A stretch of 5,919 nucleotides of DNA from contig JAUQQB010000190.1 in NCBI GenBank assembly GCA_030550075.1, forward strand, positions 1 to 5,919, given 5' to 3'. Numbering within the stretch: position 1 is the first letter of the stretch; each line of letters starts with the position of its first letter. Positions 1 through 5,776 of this stretch are shown here, in pieces. The stretch comes from Chloroflexota bacterium (GTDB lineage: Bacteria > Chloroflexota > Anaerolineae > Thermoflexales > Thermoflexaceae). The position numbers were made by a program, and so were the translations under genes. The notes under the pieces were generated by a model, which made no database searches, was not told where the DNA came from, and worked only from the letters and a program-made list of their open reading frames with translations.

Positions 1-90
1 CTCCGGCCGGTGGCTATCATCTTTAAGGGAGGCCTCCATCCAGCTCCTTGAGGGGCGGAGGGGGAAGATCCATCCCAGGGAGGCGAACCG
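1..90 (+). other. Upstream spacer of the muramidase gene
   Basis: No complete gene lies here. Frame 1 is open from the window edge to a TGA at 49-51 and would end in LHPAP. Frame 3 ends earlier, at a TAA at 24-26. Either could be the tail of a gene cut by the edge, but 7-16 codons are too few to identify. An 11-base GGGAGGCCTCC block at 27-37 contains a perfect 10-bp palindrome. No -35/-10 pair is clear, so the promoter of the following gene probably lies outside the window. Confidence 0.4.
78..83 (+). promoter_or_regulatory. Ribosome binding site of the muramidase gene
   Basis: GGGAGG sits 7 nt before the ATG at 91. This is good Shine-Dalgarno spacing and supports that start. No other in-frame start precedes it with a comparable site. 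Confidence 0.75.
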
Positions 91-1020
91 ATGGAAAGCG
101 AGCTCCGGGTGCATCCGGGAAGGATTCAGGATTCGATCCGTCGCCTGCGGGCGTGGCAGGGGGAGTGGGCCGAGCGGCTGGAGCACGCCCGGCGGGTGAG
201 CATCGCGTTGATTGAAACGGTCCGCGCGGTGCCGGGGCAAGGGTTTCAGGCGAAGGCCACCACGCACCACCAGCATCTGGGCCTGGTTGCCGAGCGGGTG
301 GAGCGCCTGGCGCGGACCCTGGAGCAGGCCCTGGAGCGGCTGGAACGCGCCTTCCAGGAGGCCGCTCAGCCTCTTCGGGAGCCTTTCCCATCTGTGGCGG
401 CAGGCGTTCTCCCCACGGCCGCAGTAGCGGCCTCGTTCGAGGAAGCTTACGCCTTCATCCGCAGGTGGGAGGGCGGATACGTCAACGATCCGGACGATCG
501 TGGCGGCCCGACCAACCTGGGCATTACCCAGGCCACCTACGATCGCTATCGTCAGGATCATGGGCTTCCCATCCAGGATGTTCGTCAGATCACACCAGAG
601 GAGGCCGAGGCGATCTACCGTCAGTATTACTGGGAGGCCTCCGGAGCCGCCAGGCTCCCCCGGCCTCTGGGGATCGTGCATATGGATACGGCCGTCAATA
701 TGGGAGGGAAGCGCGCAATGGAATTCCTGACCGAGGCGCAGCGGCGCCATCCCAACGATCCCCATGCGGCAGTCGAAGCGTATCTGGATTTGCGATTGAA
801 CCGCTATCTGGAGCTGGCCCAGGATCCCTCTCAGCGCAAGTTCCTGAACGGCTGGCTGAACCGTCTTCGCGACCTCGCCGGCGTCGCAACGGAAAGCCCG
901 GAGTTTCAGCGGGCCTTCGAGCAAAGGGTGATCGCCCGCCTGGAAGGTGACCCAGCTTTTGCTGAGCATCTGTCCTATGTCCGTCGTCATTGGGGATGGG
1001 AAAATCAGGAGGGGAGGTGA
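91..1020 (+). CDS. Helical-hairpin protein fused to a GH108-type muramidase
   Basis: This 309-aa protein probably cleaves the glycan strands of peptidoglycan. Residues 116-215 match the GH108 lysozyme family (phage and bacterial N-acetylmuramidases). The EGGY motif at 127-130 gives E127 as the expected catalytic acid. It is followed by NDPDDRGGPTNLGIT (132-146) and a DTAVNMG segment (199-205). The C-terminal part, with FLNGWLNRL at 251-259 and a WGW near the end, fits the predicted peptidoglycan-binding domain (PG_binding_3) that usually follows GH108. Residues 1-95 are unlike phage lysins. They form two long charged helices separated by a Gly/Pro turn (47-51), followed by GFQAKA where WXG100/LXG proteins carry W-x-G. 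There is no signal peptide or membrane segment, so export would need holin, phage-like or type VII-like help. Residues 96-115 are a Pro/Ala linker. The stop codon lies within the next gene's Shine-Dalgarno site. The lysozyme call is firm; the WXG likeness is tentative. Confidence 0.88.
   Translation: MESELRVHPGRIQDSIRRLRAWQGEWAERLEHARRVSIALIETVRAVPGQGFQAKATTHHQHLGLVAERVERLARTLEQALERLERAFQEAAQPLREPFPSVAAGVLPTAAVAASFEEAYAFIRRWEGGYVNDPDDRGGPTNLGITQATYDRYRQDHGLPIQDVRQITPEEAEAIYRQYYWEASGAARLPRPLGIVHMDTAVNMGGKRAMEFLTEAQRRHPNDPHAAVEAYLDLRLNRYLELAQDPSQRKFLNGWLNRLRDLAGVATESPEFQRAFEQRVIARLEGDPAFAEHLSYVRRHWGWENQEGR
1007..1020 (+). promoter_or_regulatory. Strong Shine-Dalgarno that fixes the lipoprotein start
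   Basis: AGGAGG (1007-1012) is followed directly by GGAGGTGA (1013-1020), a full anti-16S match whose last three bases are the stop codon of the muramidase gene. The GGAGG core lies 7 nt before ATG 1025. This decides the start at 1025 over an in-frame ATG at 947, which would put 26 extra residues in front of the signal peptide. The arrangement suggests translational coupling. Confidence 0.85.
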
Positions 1021-1024
1021 ATCC

Positions 1025-2518
1025 ATGAGCGCCTTTCGATTCCGATGGGAGATTCTGTTGCTGCTGGCCCTGAGCGTTGGCTGTGCCAGCGCTCCCCCCC
1101 AATCCGGTCCGGAAGCGCGTTCTTCCTCCCTGCCTACGGCGACCGCCGTGGAGCTTCGGCCCAGGGAGACGGAGCCAGTTGAGATCCGGCCTGTGGAAGC
1201 CACCCCGGTTGAGATCCGGCCTGCTGAACCTGCCTCGGAGCCTGCGTCAGCGGAAGGCGGGCCCCCCGCTTCTGAACTGGAAAGGGCAATCCAGCGTGGG
1301 GATTGGGAAAAGGCTCAATCCGTGTATGAGCAAGCAGGCAGGCCCGTGCATCTGCTGAACGAGGCGATGGCGCAGGGCATCTACCTGGCGGAGAGGGCCC
1401 GGAGAGCCGGAAATCCCGAGCAGGCGGATCAAGCGATCAGGGGCGTGCGCTCGCTAATTCGCCGCCTGGTGAGCCCTGAGCGGGTTCACGAATATTTCAT
1501 AGATGAGTTGTATTTTTATCTGGTCCTGGCGGATTCCGATCTGATTGACCAGCCACTGGAAAGGGAAAAGGCGATCGCCGAGGATTCGCTGGCAGATAAA
1601 GTGGTCCAGCGAATGGCTCGGCGTGACCGTCTCGCCAAAGAGGATGTCATCCAGGCTCCTGTCGCGGTGTGCCCGATCGCGGATCGGTATTTCCTGATCG
1701 TGGGCTTCCAGATCTTCGATCTCGAGGGACTGTTCCGCCCTGAGAAATTGTTCCGGGGAACAACTCCCGGCCTGGACCAGCTGAGCGAGGGAGAGCGGAT
1801 CCCTCGCATGTATGATGTGTTCTGCGCGCCGAATAACCCGCGGATCCAGTGGGTGAATGTCTCCAGCGGCGGAAGGGGGATTTCGATTGAGGCGGAATGG
1901 GATGGGAGCCGGTTCCGTCTGGTGGACCTGAGCCGCATAGACTTGGCCTTTGAGACCTACAAGAAGGTCCGCCAGCACGTCGAAGCCGGAGAGCTGGAGA
2001 AAGCCCTGGAAGCATATATGGATGGATTTACGAATCGAGTGGAAACGGATCTCGAGTTGGCCACTCTGACATTGCGACAGGGGCTTACCGTGGCCCGCCA
2101 GCGGATGGCGAACGGAGATACGGCGGGCGCGTTGCAAGCTCTCCACGCCGCCCTCACCCTCGCCAACATCCCCTACGGGTTAGATGATGTGACTTTCCTG
2201 CCCCAGGACTGGACAGACCGCCCCCGTTCCCTGGAGGAATGGAAACGGGAACGCTCAGGTCGGGATCCCCTCCTGTATCGAGAAGCCCTCACGGAATACG
2301 CCGGCCTACTGGTTCAAAACCATCGCCCTCAGGAGGCCGAGCCGATCCTGCGAGCCCTGCTCATCCTCTCGCCGGACTATGCGCCCATCTATCTCTACCT
2401 GGGAGATGCCCGGTGGGATCAGGGGTTCCAGGAAGAGGCGCGAGATTTCTATCGGCAGTATCGGGAACGGGCCCCCGAGGATGCGTGGCCGGAACGGGTA
2501 AAGGTGCGCACCCCGTGA
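1025..2518 (+). CDS. TPR-containing lipoprotein of unknown function
   Basis: This 497-aa protein is probably secreted and lipid-anchored. Residues 1-20 form a short signal peptide: basic FRFRW, then ILLLLALSVG, with Cys20 as the likely lipidated residue. The lipobox LSVGC is slightly atypical, with Ser at -3. Residues 21-82 are a Pro/Glu/Ser-rich spacer holding three tandem copies of VE[LI]RPxExxP (42-71). Residues 84-210 are helical, starting with a TPR-like LERAIQRGDWEKAQSVYEQ. Residues 211-304 look beta-rich and carry Cys216 and Cys267, which could form a disulfide. After helices at 305-380, two recognisable TPRs (about 418-451 and 452-485) close the protein, with QEAEPILRALLILSPDYAPIY as the clearest stretch. 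The gene follows the muramidase by 4 nt, so the two are almost certainly co-transcribed. A role holding or controlling a wall-active complex is plausible but inferred from position only. I do not recognise a named family for the middle domain. Confidence 0.88.
   Translation: MSAFRFRWEILLLLALSVGCASAPPQSGPEARSSSLPTATAVELRPRETEPVEIRPVEATPVEIRPAEPASEPASAEGGPPASELERAIQRGDWEKAQSVYEQAGRPVHLLNEAMAQGIYLAERARRAGNPEQADQAIRGVRSLIRRLVSPERVHEYFIDELYFYLVLADSDLIDQPLEREKAIAEDSLADKVVQRMARRDRLAKEDVIQAPVAVCPIADRYFLIVGFQIFDLEGLFRPEKLFRGTTPGLDQLSEGERIPRMYDVFCAPNNPRIQWVNVSSGGRGISIEAEWDGSRFRLVDLSRIDLAFETYKKVRQHVEAGELEKALEAYMDGFTNRVETDLELATLTLRQGLTVARQRMANGDTAGALQALHAALTLANIPYGLDDVTFLPQDWTDRPRSLEEWKRERSGRDPLLYREALTEYAGLLVQNHRPQEAEPILRALLILSPDYAPIYLYLGDARWDQGFQEEARDFYRQYRERAPEDAWPERVKVRTP
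1148..1237 (+). repeat. Three tandem 30-bp in-frame repeats
   Basis: Three units start at 1148, 1178 and 1208 and encode VELRPRETEP, VEIRPVEATP and VEIRPAEPAS. Units 2 and 3 share 16 identical bases (GTTGAGATCCGGCCTG). Unit 1 has diverged. The repeat lies in the spacer just after the lipidated Cys, where length variation is usually tolerated. Confidence 0.85.
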
Positions 2519-2523
2519 AGAGT

Positions 2524-2562
2524 GGGGCGTAGAGGCGTATGAGGGCGTGTAAGGGCATGTAG
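2524..2562 (+). repeat. Degenerate ~10-nt tandem repeat beside the palindrome
   Basis: Four consecutive G-rich units can be aligned: GGGGCGTAGA (2524-2533), GGCGTATGA (2534-2542), GGGCGTGTAA (2543-2552) and GGGCATGTAG (2553-2562). The last unit is also the start of the left arm of the palindrome. The consensus is roughly GGGCRTRTRR with a period of 9-10 nt. It begins six bases after the lipoprotein stop codon and is not coding. Confidence 0.7.
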
Positions 2563-2593
2563 GGGCAAGGCAATGCCTTGCCCCTACATGCCC
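2553..2593. repeat. 41-nt near-perfect palindrome between convergent genes
   Basis: Two 20-nt arms (2553-2572 and 2574-2593) are exact reverse complements around a single central A at 2573. The left arm begins GGGCATGTAGGGG and ends AAGGCA. In RNA the real loop would open to 3-5 nt, giving a very stable hairpin of about 18 bp on either strand. It sits between two genes that face each other (stop codons at 2516-2518 and 2609-2611), so it could end transcription from both sides. No U-tract follows on either strand, so it is not a textbook intrinsic terminator. Its TAGGGGC...GCCCCTA core resembles dispersed palindromic repeats of thermophilic and photosynthetic bacteria, which makes a mobile REP/MITE-like origin equally possible. 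Confidence 0.9.
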
Positions 2594-2608
2594 CCGTCCA
2601 ATCGCGCG

Positions 2609-4303
2609 TTAAGGTCCCCATGCCACCCGCTGGCTCAGCGGATCCGGGAGCTGTTCCCCCAGATCCAGGATCTTTCGAGGCGTTCCTCCAGCCGCAGGAA
2701 TCAGATACACCCCCCATCGGCCATCCGCGTTGGAAAGATACGCAATCCACGCCCCATCCGGAGACCACGCAGGCCCGATCTCCCAGCCCCCGCCAGCAGT
2801 AAGGATCCGGAAGAATCCCCCCGTGGTGACCACAATCAGATCCCAGCTCCCCTGGATATCCGTGGTGTAAACCAGGGCTGATCCATCCGGCGCCCAGGCG
2901 GGCTGAAGATCGTTGGCATGCTGGCTCAGGCGGATCGGAGCGGAGGCGTCCGGGGGCAGCAGGATCAACCCGCACCCGCCTCCCGCACAGCCGCTCCATG
3001 CCAGCGTCCCATGCGGACCCCAGGCCGGAAACCTCCCGGAGGCCACGCGCTGGGTTGCCTGGGGCTCCTGCAGGTCGATCACCCGGATCCCACCCGTGCC
3101 ATCCATAAACGCCAGCCGTCGTCCATCCGGGGACCAGGTGGGCCAGGCGGCGCCGGGTCCGGCCACCTGCACCGTTTCTCCGCTATCCAGATCCTTCACG
3201 AAAATCCCAACCCCGGCGATCCGATAGGCCAGCCGTCGCCCACCCGGCTGCCAGGCTGGCTGATCCGCTCCCAGGGCAATGCGCATCCCCCGTCCGCTCA
3301 CATCCACGACATAGAGGGTATAGGACCCGACCTCCGCGTCATACATCGCGTAGGCCAGGCGCCCGACCGGGATCGGCGGCGGAAGTGGCGTGCCTTCCCC
3401 CGGAAGACCTCCCGGGATGGGTGTGGGCGTTGCTTGAAGGCAGAGCATTCCCGTCTCCTCGGCTTTCGCCTGAACCTCAGGATCCGCGAAGAGGCGCAGA
3501 GCGGCCTGATACTGGATCTCCGCCGGACAGCTCTCCCCCTGCGCGGTCAGAAGATCTCCATAAGCGACATGGGCCTGAAAAAGACGGCGCGCAGTGTCCC
3601 GATAGCCCGGATCCAGGGCATAGACTTCCTGGAACCGTCGGATCGCCTCCGGCCAGTTCACCCCCCAATAATCCCGGGCAGCCAGATAGAGGGTCGCCAG
3701 CCGGTAAGCAGTGGCGGCTTCCGGCGGCAACGGCCCCAGGCGCCCCGCCTGATCCAGATAGAAAAGCCCTTCCGCCAGGTGCTCTTCCTCGCCCTCCAGC
3801 AAATGCATGCCCTGGCGAATGGCCGCGTCTCGCAGCATGGAGGTGACCTCACGGGACCGGAAAGTGGGATCCCGATTCCGGATCTGAAGGAGTAGCTCGA
3901 CCGCCCGGGGGAGCTCTCCCTGAACATAAGCTTCTTGGGCAGCCTGAAAGACCTCCTCCAGAAGCACGGAGGATGGGATCGTCGTGGGCGTCGGGCGGGC
4001 GGCGATGCGTCGGCGAGCCTCCGCGAGGGCCGCCTCCACGGTTGGATCGGCCGGGCGCAGGCGACGCGCGCCTTCCAGGAAGGCCAGCGCCCGTTCATCC
4101 TGACCGGCCTCTAACATGGCCATCGCCTGGCGGATCGCAGCGTCCACTGTGGCCTGAACCCGCCGTTCCCGCTCGGCCACTCCATGTTCCCAGCCCGTCC
4201 GCCAGCCCATGAAGGCCATCCCCCCGATCAGCCCGAGGGAAATGAGGGTCATCCCGATCCCCACCAGCCCGCGGCGGAAACGTCGAACCAGAGCCTCGTT
4301 CAT
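2609..4303 (-). CDS. Membrane-anchored TPR and PD40 beta-propeller protein
   Basis: This 564-aa protein begins with basic RRFRR and one membrane helix (about 11-33). The N-terminus is therefore probably inside and the rest outside. Residues 51-280 are TPR-like helical repeats (about 51-86, 115-147, 156-190, 196-233 and 241-274), interrupted by a Pro/Thr linker at 101-112. A second Pro-rich linker (290-313) leads to a TolB/PD40-type propeller (314-564). Its repeat signatures are AWQPGGRRLAY (350-360), WSPDGRRLAFM (390-400), AWGPHG (427-432), AWAPDG (469-474) and AWSPDG (512-517). The protein ends in VAWGP, the start of one more such signature, while GRLAYAM at 314-320 supplies its continuation. 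The ring may thus close by joining both ends into a sixth blade. C439 and C444 sit in one blade. The start is supported by GGAGG 7 nt upstream. It probably acts as a protein-interaction scaffold; no enzyme motif is visible. Confidence 0.9.
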   Translation of the reverse strand: MNEALVRRFRRGLVGIGMTLISLGLIGGMAFMGWRTGWEHGVAERERRVQATVDAAIRQAMAMLEAGQDERALAFLEGARRLRPADPTVEAALAEARRRIAARPTPTTIPSSVLLEEVFQAAQEAYVQGELPRAVELLLQIRNRDPTFRSREVTSMLRDAAIRQGMHLLEGEEEHLAEGLFYLDQAGRLGPLPPEAATAYRLATLYLAARDYWGVNWPEAIRRFQEVYALDPGYRDTARRLFQAHVAYGDLLTAQGESCPAEIQYQAALRLFADPEVQAKAEETGMLCLQATPTPIPGGLPGEGTPLPPPIPVGRLAYAMYDAEVGSYTLYVVDVSGRGMRIALGADQPAWQPGGRRLAYRIAGVGIFVKDLDSGETVQVAGPGAAWPTWSPDGRRLAFMDGTGGIRVIDLQEPQATQRVASGRFPAWGPHGTLAWSGCAGGGCGLILLPPDASAPIRLSQHANDLQPAWAPDGSALVYTTDIQGSWDLIVVTTGGFFRILTAGGGWEIGPAWSPDGAWIAYLSNADGRWGVYLIPAAGGTPRKILDLGEQLPDPLSQRVAWGP

Positions 4304-4306
4304 TCC

Positions 4307-5422
4307 TCAACCTCCAGCTCGATCATCCACTTCCCCTCTATCCTGGGGATGGTCCACCCCCCCTATGGCTCTCTCTGGAAGGTTGGGGCGGGTCGGGCGA
4401 GCGCGAGCCCCACCAGTTCGCCACAGGCCGGGCACCAGCCAGGCCCATGCCAGGGCTCCCAGAGCCACGCCAAACCACAGGGTGGCGAGCCGGATGAGCA
4501 CCGTAGCCGTTGCGGCAATCTCTCGCGGCAGGCCCTGCACGAGCAACAATCCGGCCAGGCTTGCTTCCGCAGCCACCAGCCCGCCGGGGAGGAACGAGAC
4601 CGCCCCGGCCAGCGTGGCGAACGCCAGGGTGAAAATCGCCCGCCGCACCAGCGAGAGGTCCATGGGGATCCCCAGGCCGTGGAGGATAAGTGCAAAGGCC
4701 AGGCCTTCGGCTCCCCAGGAGATCAGGCCCAGGCCGATGGCAAAGAGCAGATTTGGAGGCCGAACCAGACGATGCGCGCTTTCATAAAAACGCAGCAGGC
4801 TGGGAAGGAGCCGGGAAAGGACCGGCCATCCCGCCAGCCGGTGAAGGACGGATTCCGCCTGAGGCTGGAGCCAGGCCGCCAGCACCAGGATGCTCAGACT
4901 GAAGAGGATGCCGCCCAGCACGGGGAGCCCGAGCGGATAGGCGCTGATCCCCAGGCCAGTTAGGAGGACCATCGCCAGGCCATCGGTCAGCCGTTCGGCG
5001 AACACCACCGGCAGGGTGAGAGAGATCGGAGTTCCTCGCAATCGCCAGACCAGAAAGCTTTTCACGGTCTCCCCCAGCTTGCCTGGCGTCAGGACCATGG
5101 CCAGGCCGGCGATGAATACAGCCGCACTGGCCGGCCATGAGAGGTCGGCCCCCACCCAGCGCAGATACAGGTGCCATTTCAGGAACCGCAAGCTGTAATT
5201 GAGCAACGTTAGGCCCAGGATCGCCGGAAGCCATCCCCAGGGGAACCCTCGAAGATGGCGGGCCATTGCATGGAGATCCCCGAAAACCATCAGGGTGGCC
5301 AGGACAGCGACGCCCAGAAGCAGAGAGAGACCGATCCGCCGACTTAGCGCTGGGCCTGGGAGCTCGGGTGTGGCAACGCTCTCTCCCTCCGGCAGTACAC
5401 CCGGCTTTTCCTTGTTTACCAT
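4307..5422 (-). CDS. Flippase-like integral membrane protein (UPF0104/LPG synthase TM family)
   Basis: This 371-aa polytopic membrane protein belongs by motif to the lysylphosphatidylglycerol synthase transmembrane family (PF03706-like, also called UPF0104). The family includes the flippase half of MprF and AglD-type proteins. Typical signatures are LTPGKLGE (111-118) followed by K121, FAERLTDGLA (141-150), and SFLPGGLVAAEAS (276-288) followed by R311. Hydrophobic segments fall near 30-48, 62-78, 97-111, 136-160, 163-185, 225-250, 262-295 and 303-331, which fits about eight helices. No soluble aminoacyl-transferase domain follows, so it is a stand-alone permease-like protein and not a full MprF. 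The likely role is moving or sensing a lipid or lipid-linked sugar; the substrate is unknown. A charged, Gly/Arg/Asp-rich tail (334-371) is unusual and probably disordered. The ATG at 5422 has GAGGGG 9 nt upstream. It is first in a two-gene unit with the TPR/PD40 gene. Confidence 0.88.
   Translation of the reverse strand: MVNKEKPGVLPEGESVATPELPGPALSRRIGLSLLLGVAVLATLMVFGDLHAMARHLRGFPWGWLPAILGLTLLNYSLRFLKWHLYLRWVGADLSWPASAAVFIAGLAMVLTPGKLGETVKSFLVWRLRGTPISLTLPVVFAERLTDGLAMVLLTGLGISAYPLGLPVLGGILFSLSILVLAAWLQPQAESVLHRLAGWPVLSRLLPSLLRFYESAHRLVRPPNLLFAIGLGLISWGAEGLAFALILHGLGIPMDLSLVRRAIFTLAFATLAGAVSFLPGGLVAAEASLAGLLLVQGLPREIAATATVLIRLATLWFGVALGALAWAWLVPGLWRTGGARARPTRPNLPERAIGGVDHPQDRGEVDDRAGG
4311..4315 (-). 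promoter_or_regulatory. Ribosome binding site inside the end of the flippase-like gene
   Basis: On the minus strand GGAGG (4315-4311) lies 7 nt before the ATG at 4303. It falls within the final codons of the preceding gene, whose TGA is at 4309-4307. This leaves 3 nt between the genes and favours coupled translation. Confidence 0.8.
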
Positions 5423-5565
5423 CGATCAGATCCCCTCACATTGCATTGCTTGTAAACACGTGCCGGGAATCCCACAGGACTTCAAGCTGGAGGTTCTCAT
5501 CGAAGGGACCTGCCAGCCCCAGACCCTCCGCCCAGGGAGCGGCCTTCGGATCCATCTTACACCTT

Positions 5566-5630
5566 CCGCCTCAGGACTCGGGCCACTGGCCTTTATCCAG
5601 GGAAGGCCCAGAGCCCTTCCTGTTGGCCGG
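5566..5630. repeat. Compound hairpin, about 22 bp with internal loops
   Basis: Read on the plus strand, the nested pairings are CC 5566-5567 with GG 5629-5630, GCC 5568-5570 with GGC 5625-5627, CAGGA 5572-5576 with TCCTG 5618-5622, CTC 5577-5579 with GAG 5611-5613, GGGCC 5580-5584 with GGCCC 5605-5609, and CTGG 5586-5589 with CCAG 5597-5600. The terminal loop is 7 nt. Bulges are asymmetric (4 nt at 5614-5617 and 5601-5604). An alternative GGCCTT/AAGGCC pairing (5588-5593 with 5603-5608) competes with the inner part. There is no U-tract on either side. Confidence 0.6.
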
Positions 5631-5721
5631 TGGCAACTTGACATCATTCCCTTCCATACTGCCCCATGTTAAACTCATCCGGGAGTTTTGGAGAGACCGG
5701 GTAGGCGTGGACACTGTGCAG

Positions 5722-5776
5722 AGCCTTCCCGGATCCAGCTTCCGGGTTCTCCCGGAGATCTGGATGCCGGGAGGCC
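5722..5776. repeat. Compound hairpin of three 6-bp stems plus a basal stem
   Basis: Four pairing blocks nest without conflict: GCC 5723-5725 with GGC 5773-5775, TCCCGG 5727-5732 with CCGGGA 5767-5772, ATCCAG 5733-5738 with CTGGAT 5760-5765, and TCCGGG 5741-5746 with CCCGGA 5751-5756. They close on a 4-nt loop (5747-5750). This gives 21 Watson-Crick pairs interrupted only by 1-3 nt. On the minus strand the base gains a G-U pair (5776 with 5722), a slight hint that the minus strand is the transcribed one. No U-tract follows on either strand. Confidence 0.75.

Noticed and set aside
947..1024. Earlier ATG for the lipoprotein gene at 947
   Set aside because: It would add 26 residues before the basic and hydrophobic signal segment and overlap the muramidase gene; the ideal Shine-Dalgarno points to 1025.
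1454..2146. Minus-strand open frame (230 codons) antisense to the lipoprotein gene
   Set aside because: No domain or convincing ribosome site; the opposite strand has a signal peptide and TPRs.
2918..3895. Long plus-strand open frame (325 codons) antisense to the TPR/PD40 gene
   Set aside because: The translation is rich in Pro, Arg, Gly and Ser with no domain. It mirrors the codon positions of a clearly real protein on the other strand, which is common in GC-rich DNA.
4184..4963. Plus-strand open frame (259 codons) antisense to the flippase-like gene
   Set aside because: Gln/Gly/Arg-rich translation typical of the complement of a hydrophobic membrane protein gene; no recognisable family.
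5451..5456. TTTACA on the minus strand as a -35 for the flippase-like gene
   Set aside because: The matching -10 position reads GGATCT and would overlap the ribosome binding site.
5508..5516. GACCTGCC, similar to the end of a cobalamin-riboswitch B12 box
   Set aside because: It lies upstream, not downstream, of the GCCACTG/GGGAAGGC-like hairpin and pairs into its own small stem, so the order does not fit a riboswitch.
5638..5643. TTGACA, a perfect -35 hexamer on the plus strand
   Set aside because: No -10-like hexamer lies 16-19 nt downstream (the sequence there is GCCCCA), TTAAAC is 25 nt away, and no plus-strand gene follows in the window.
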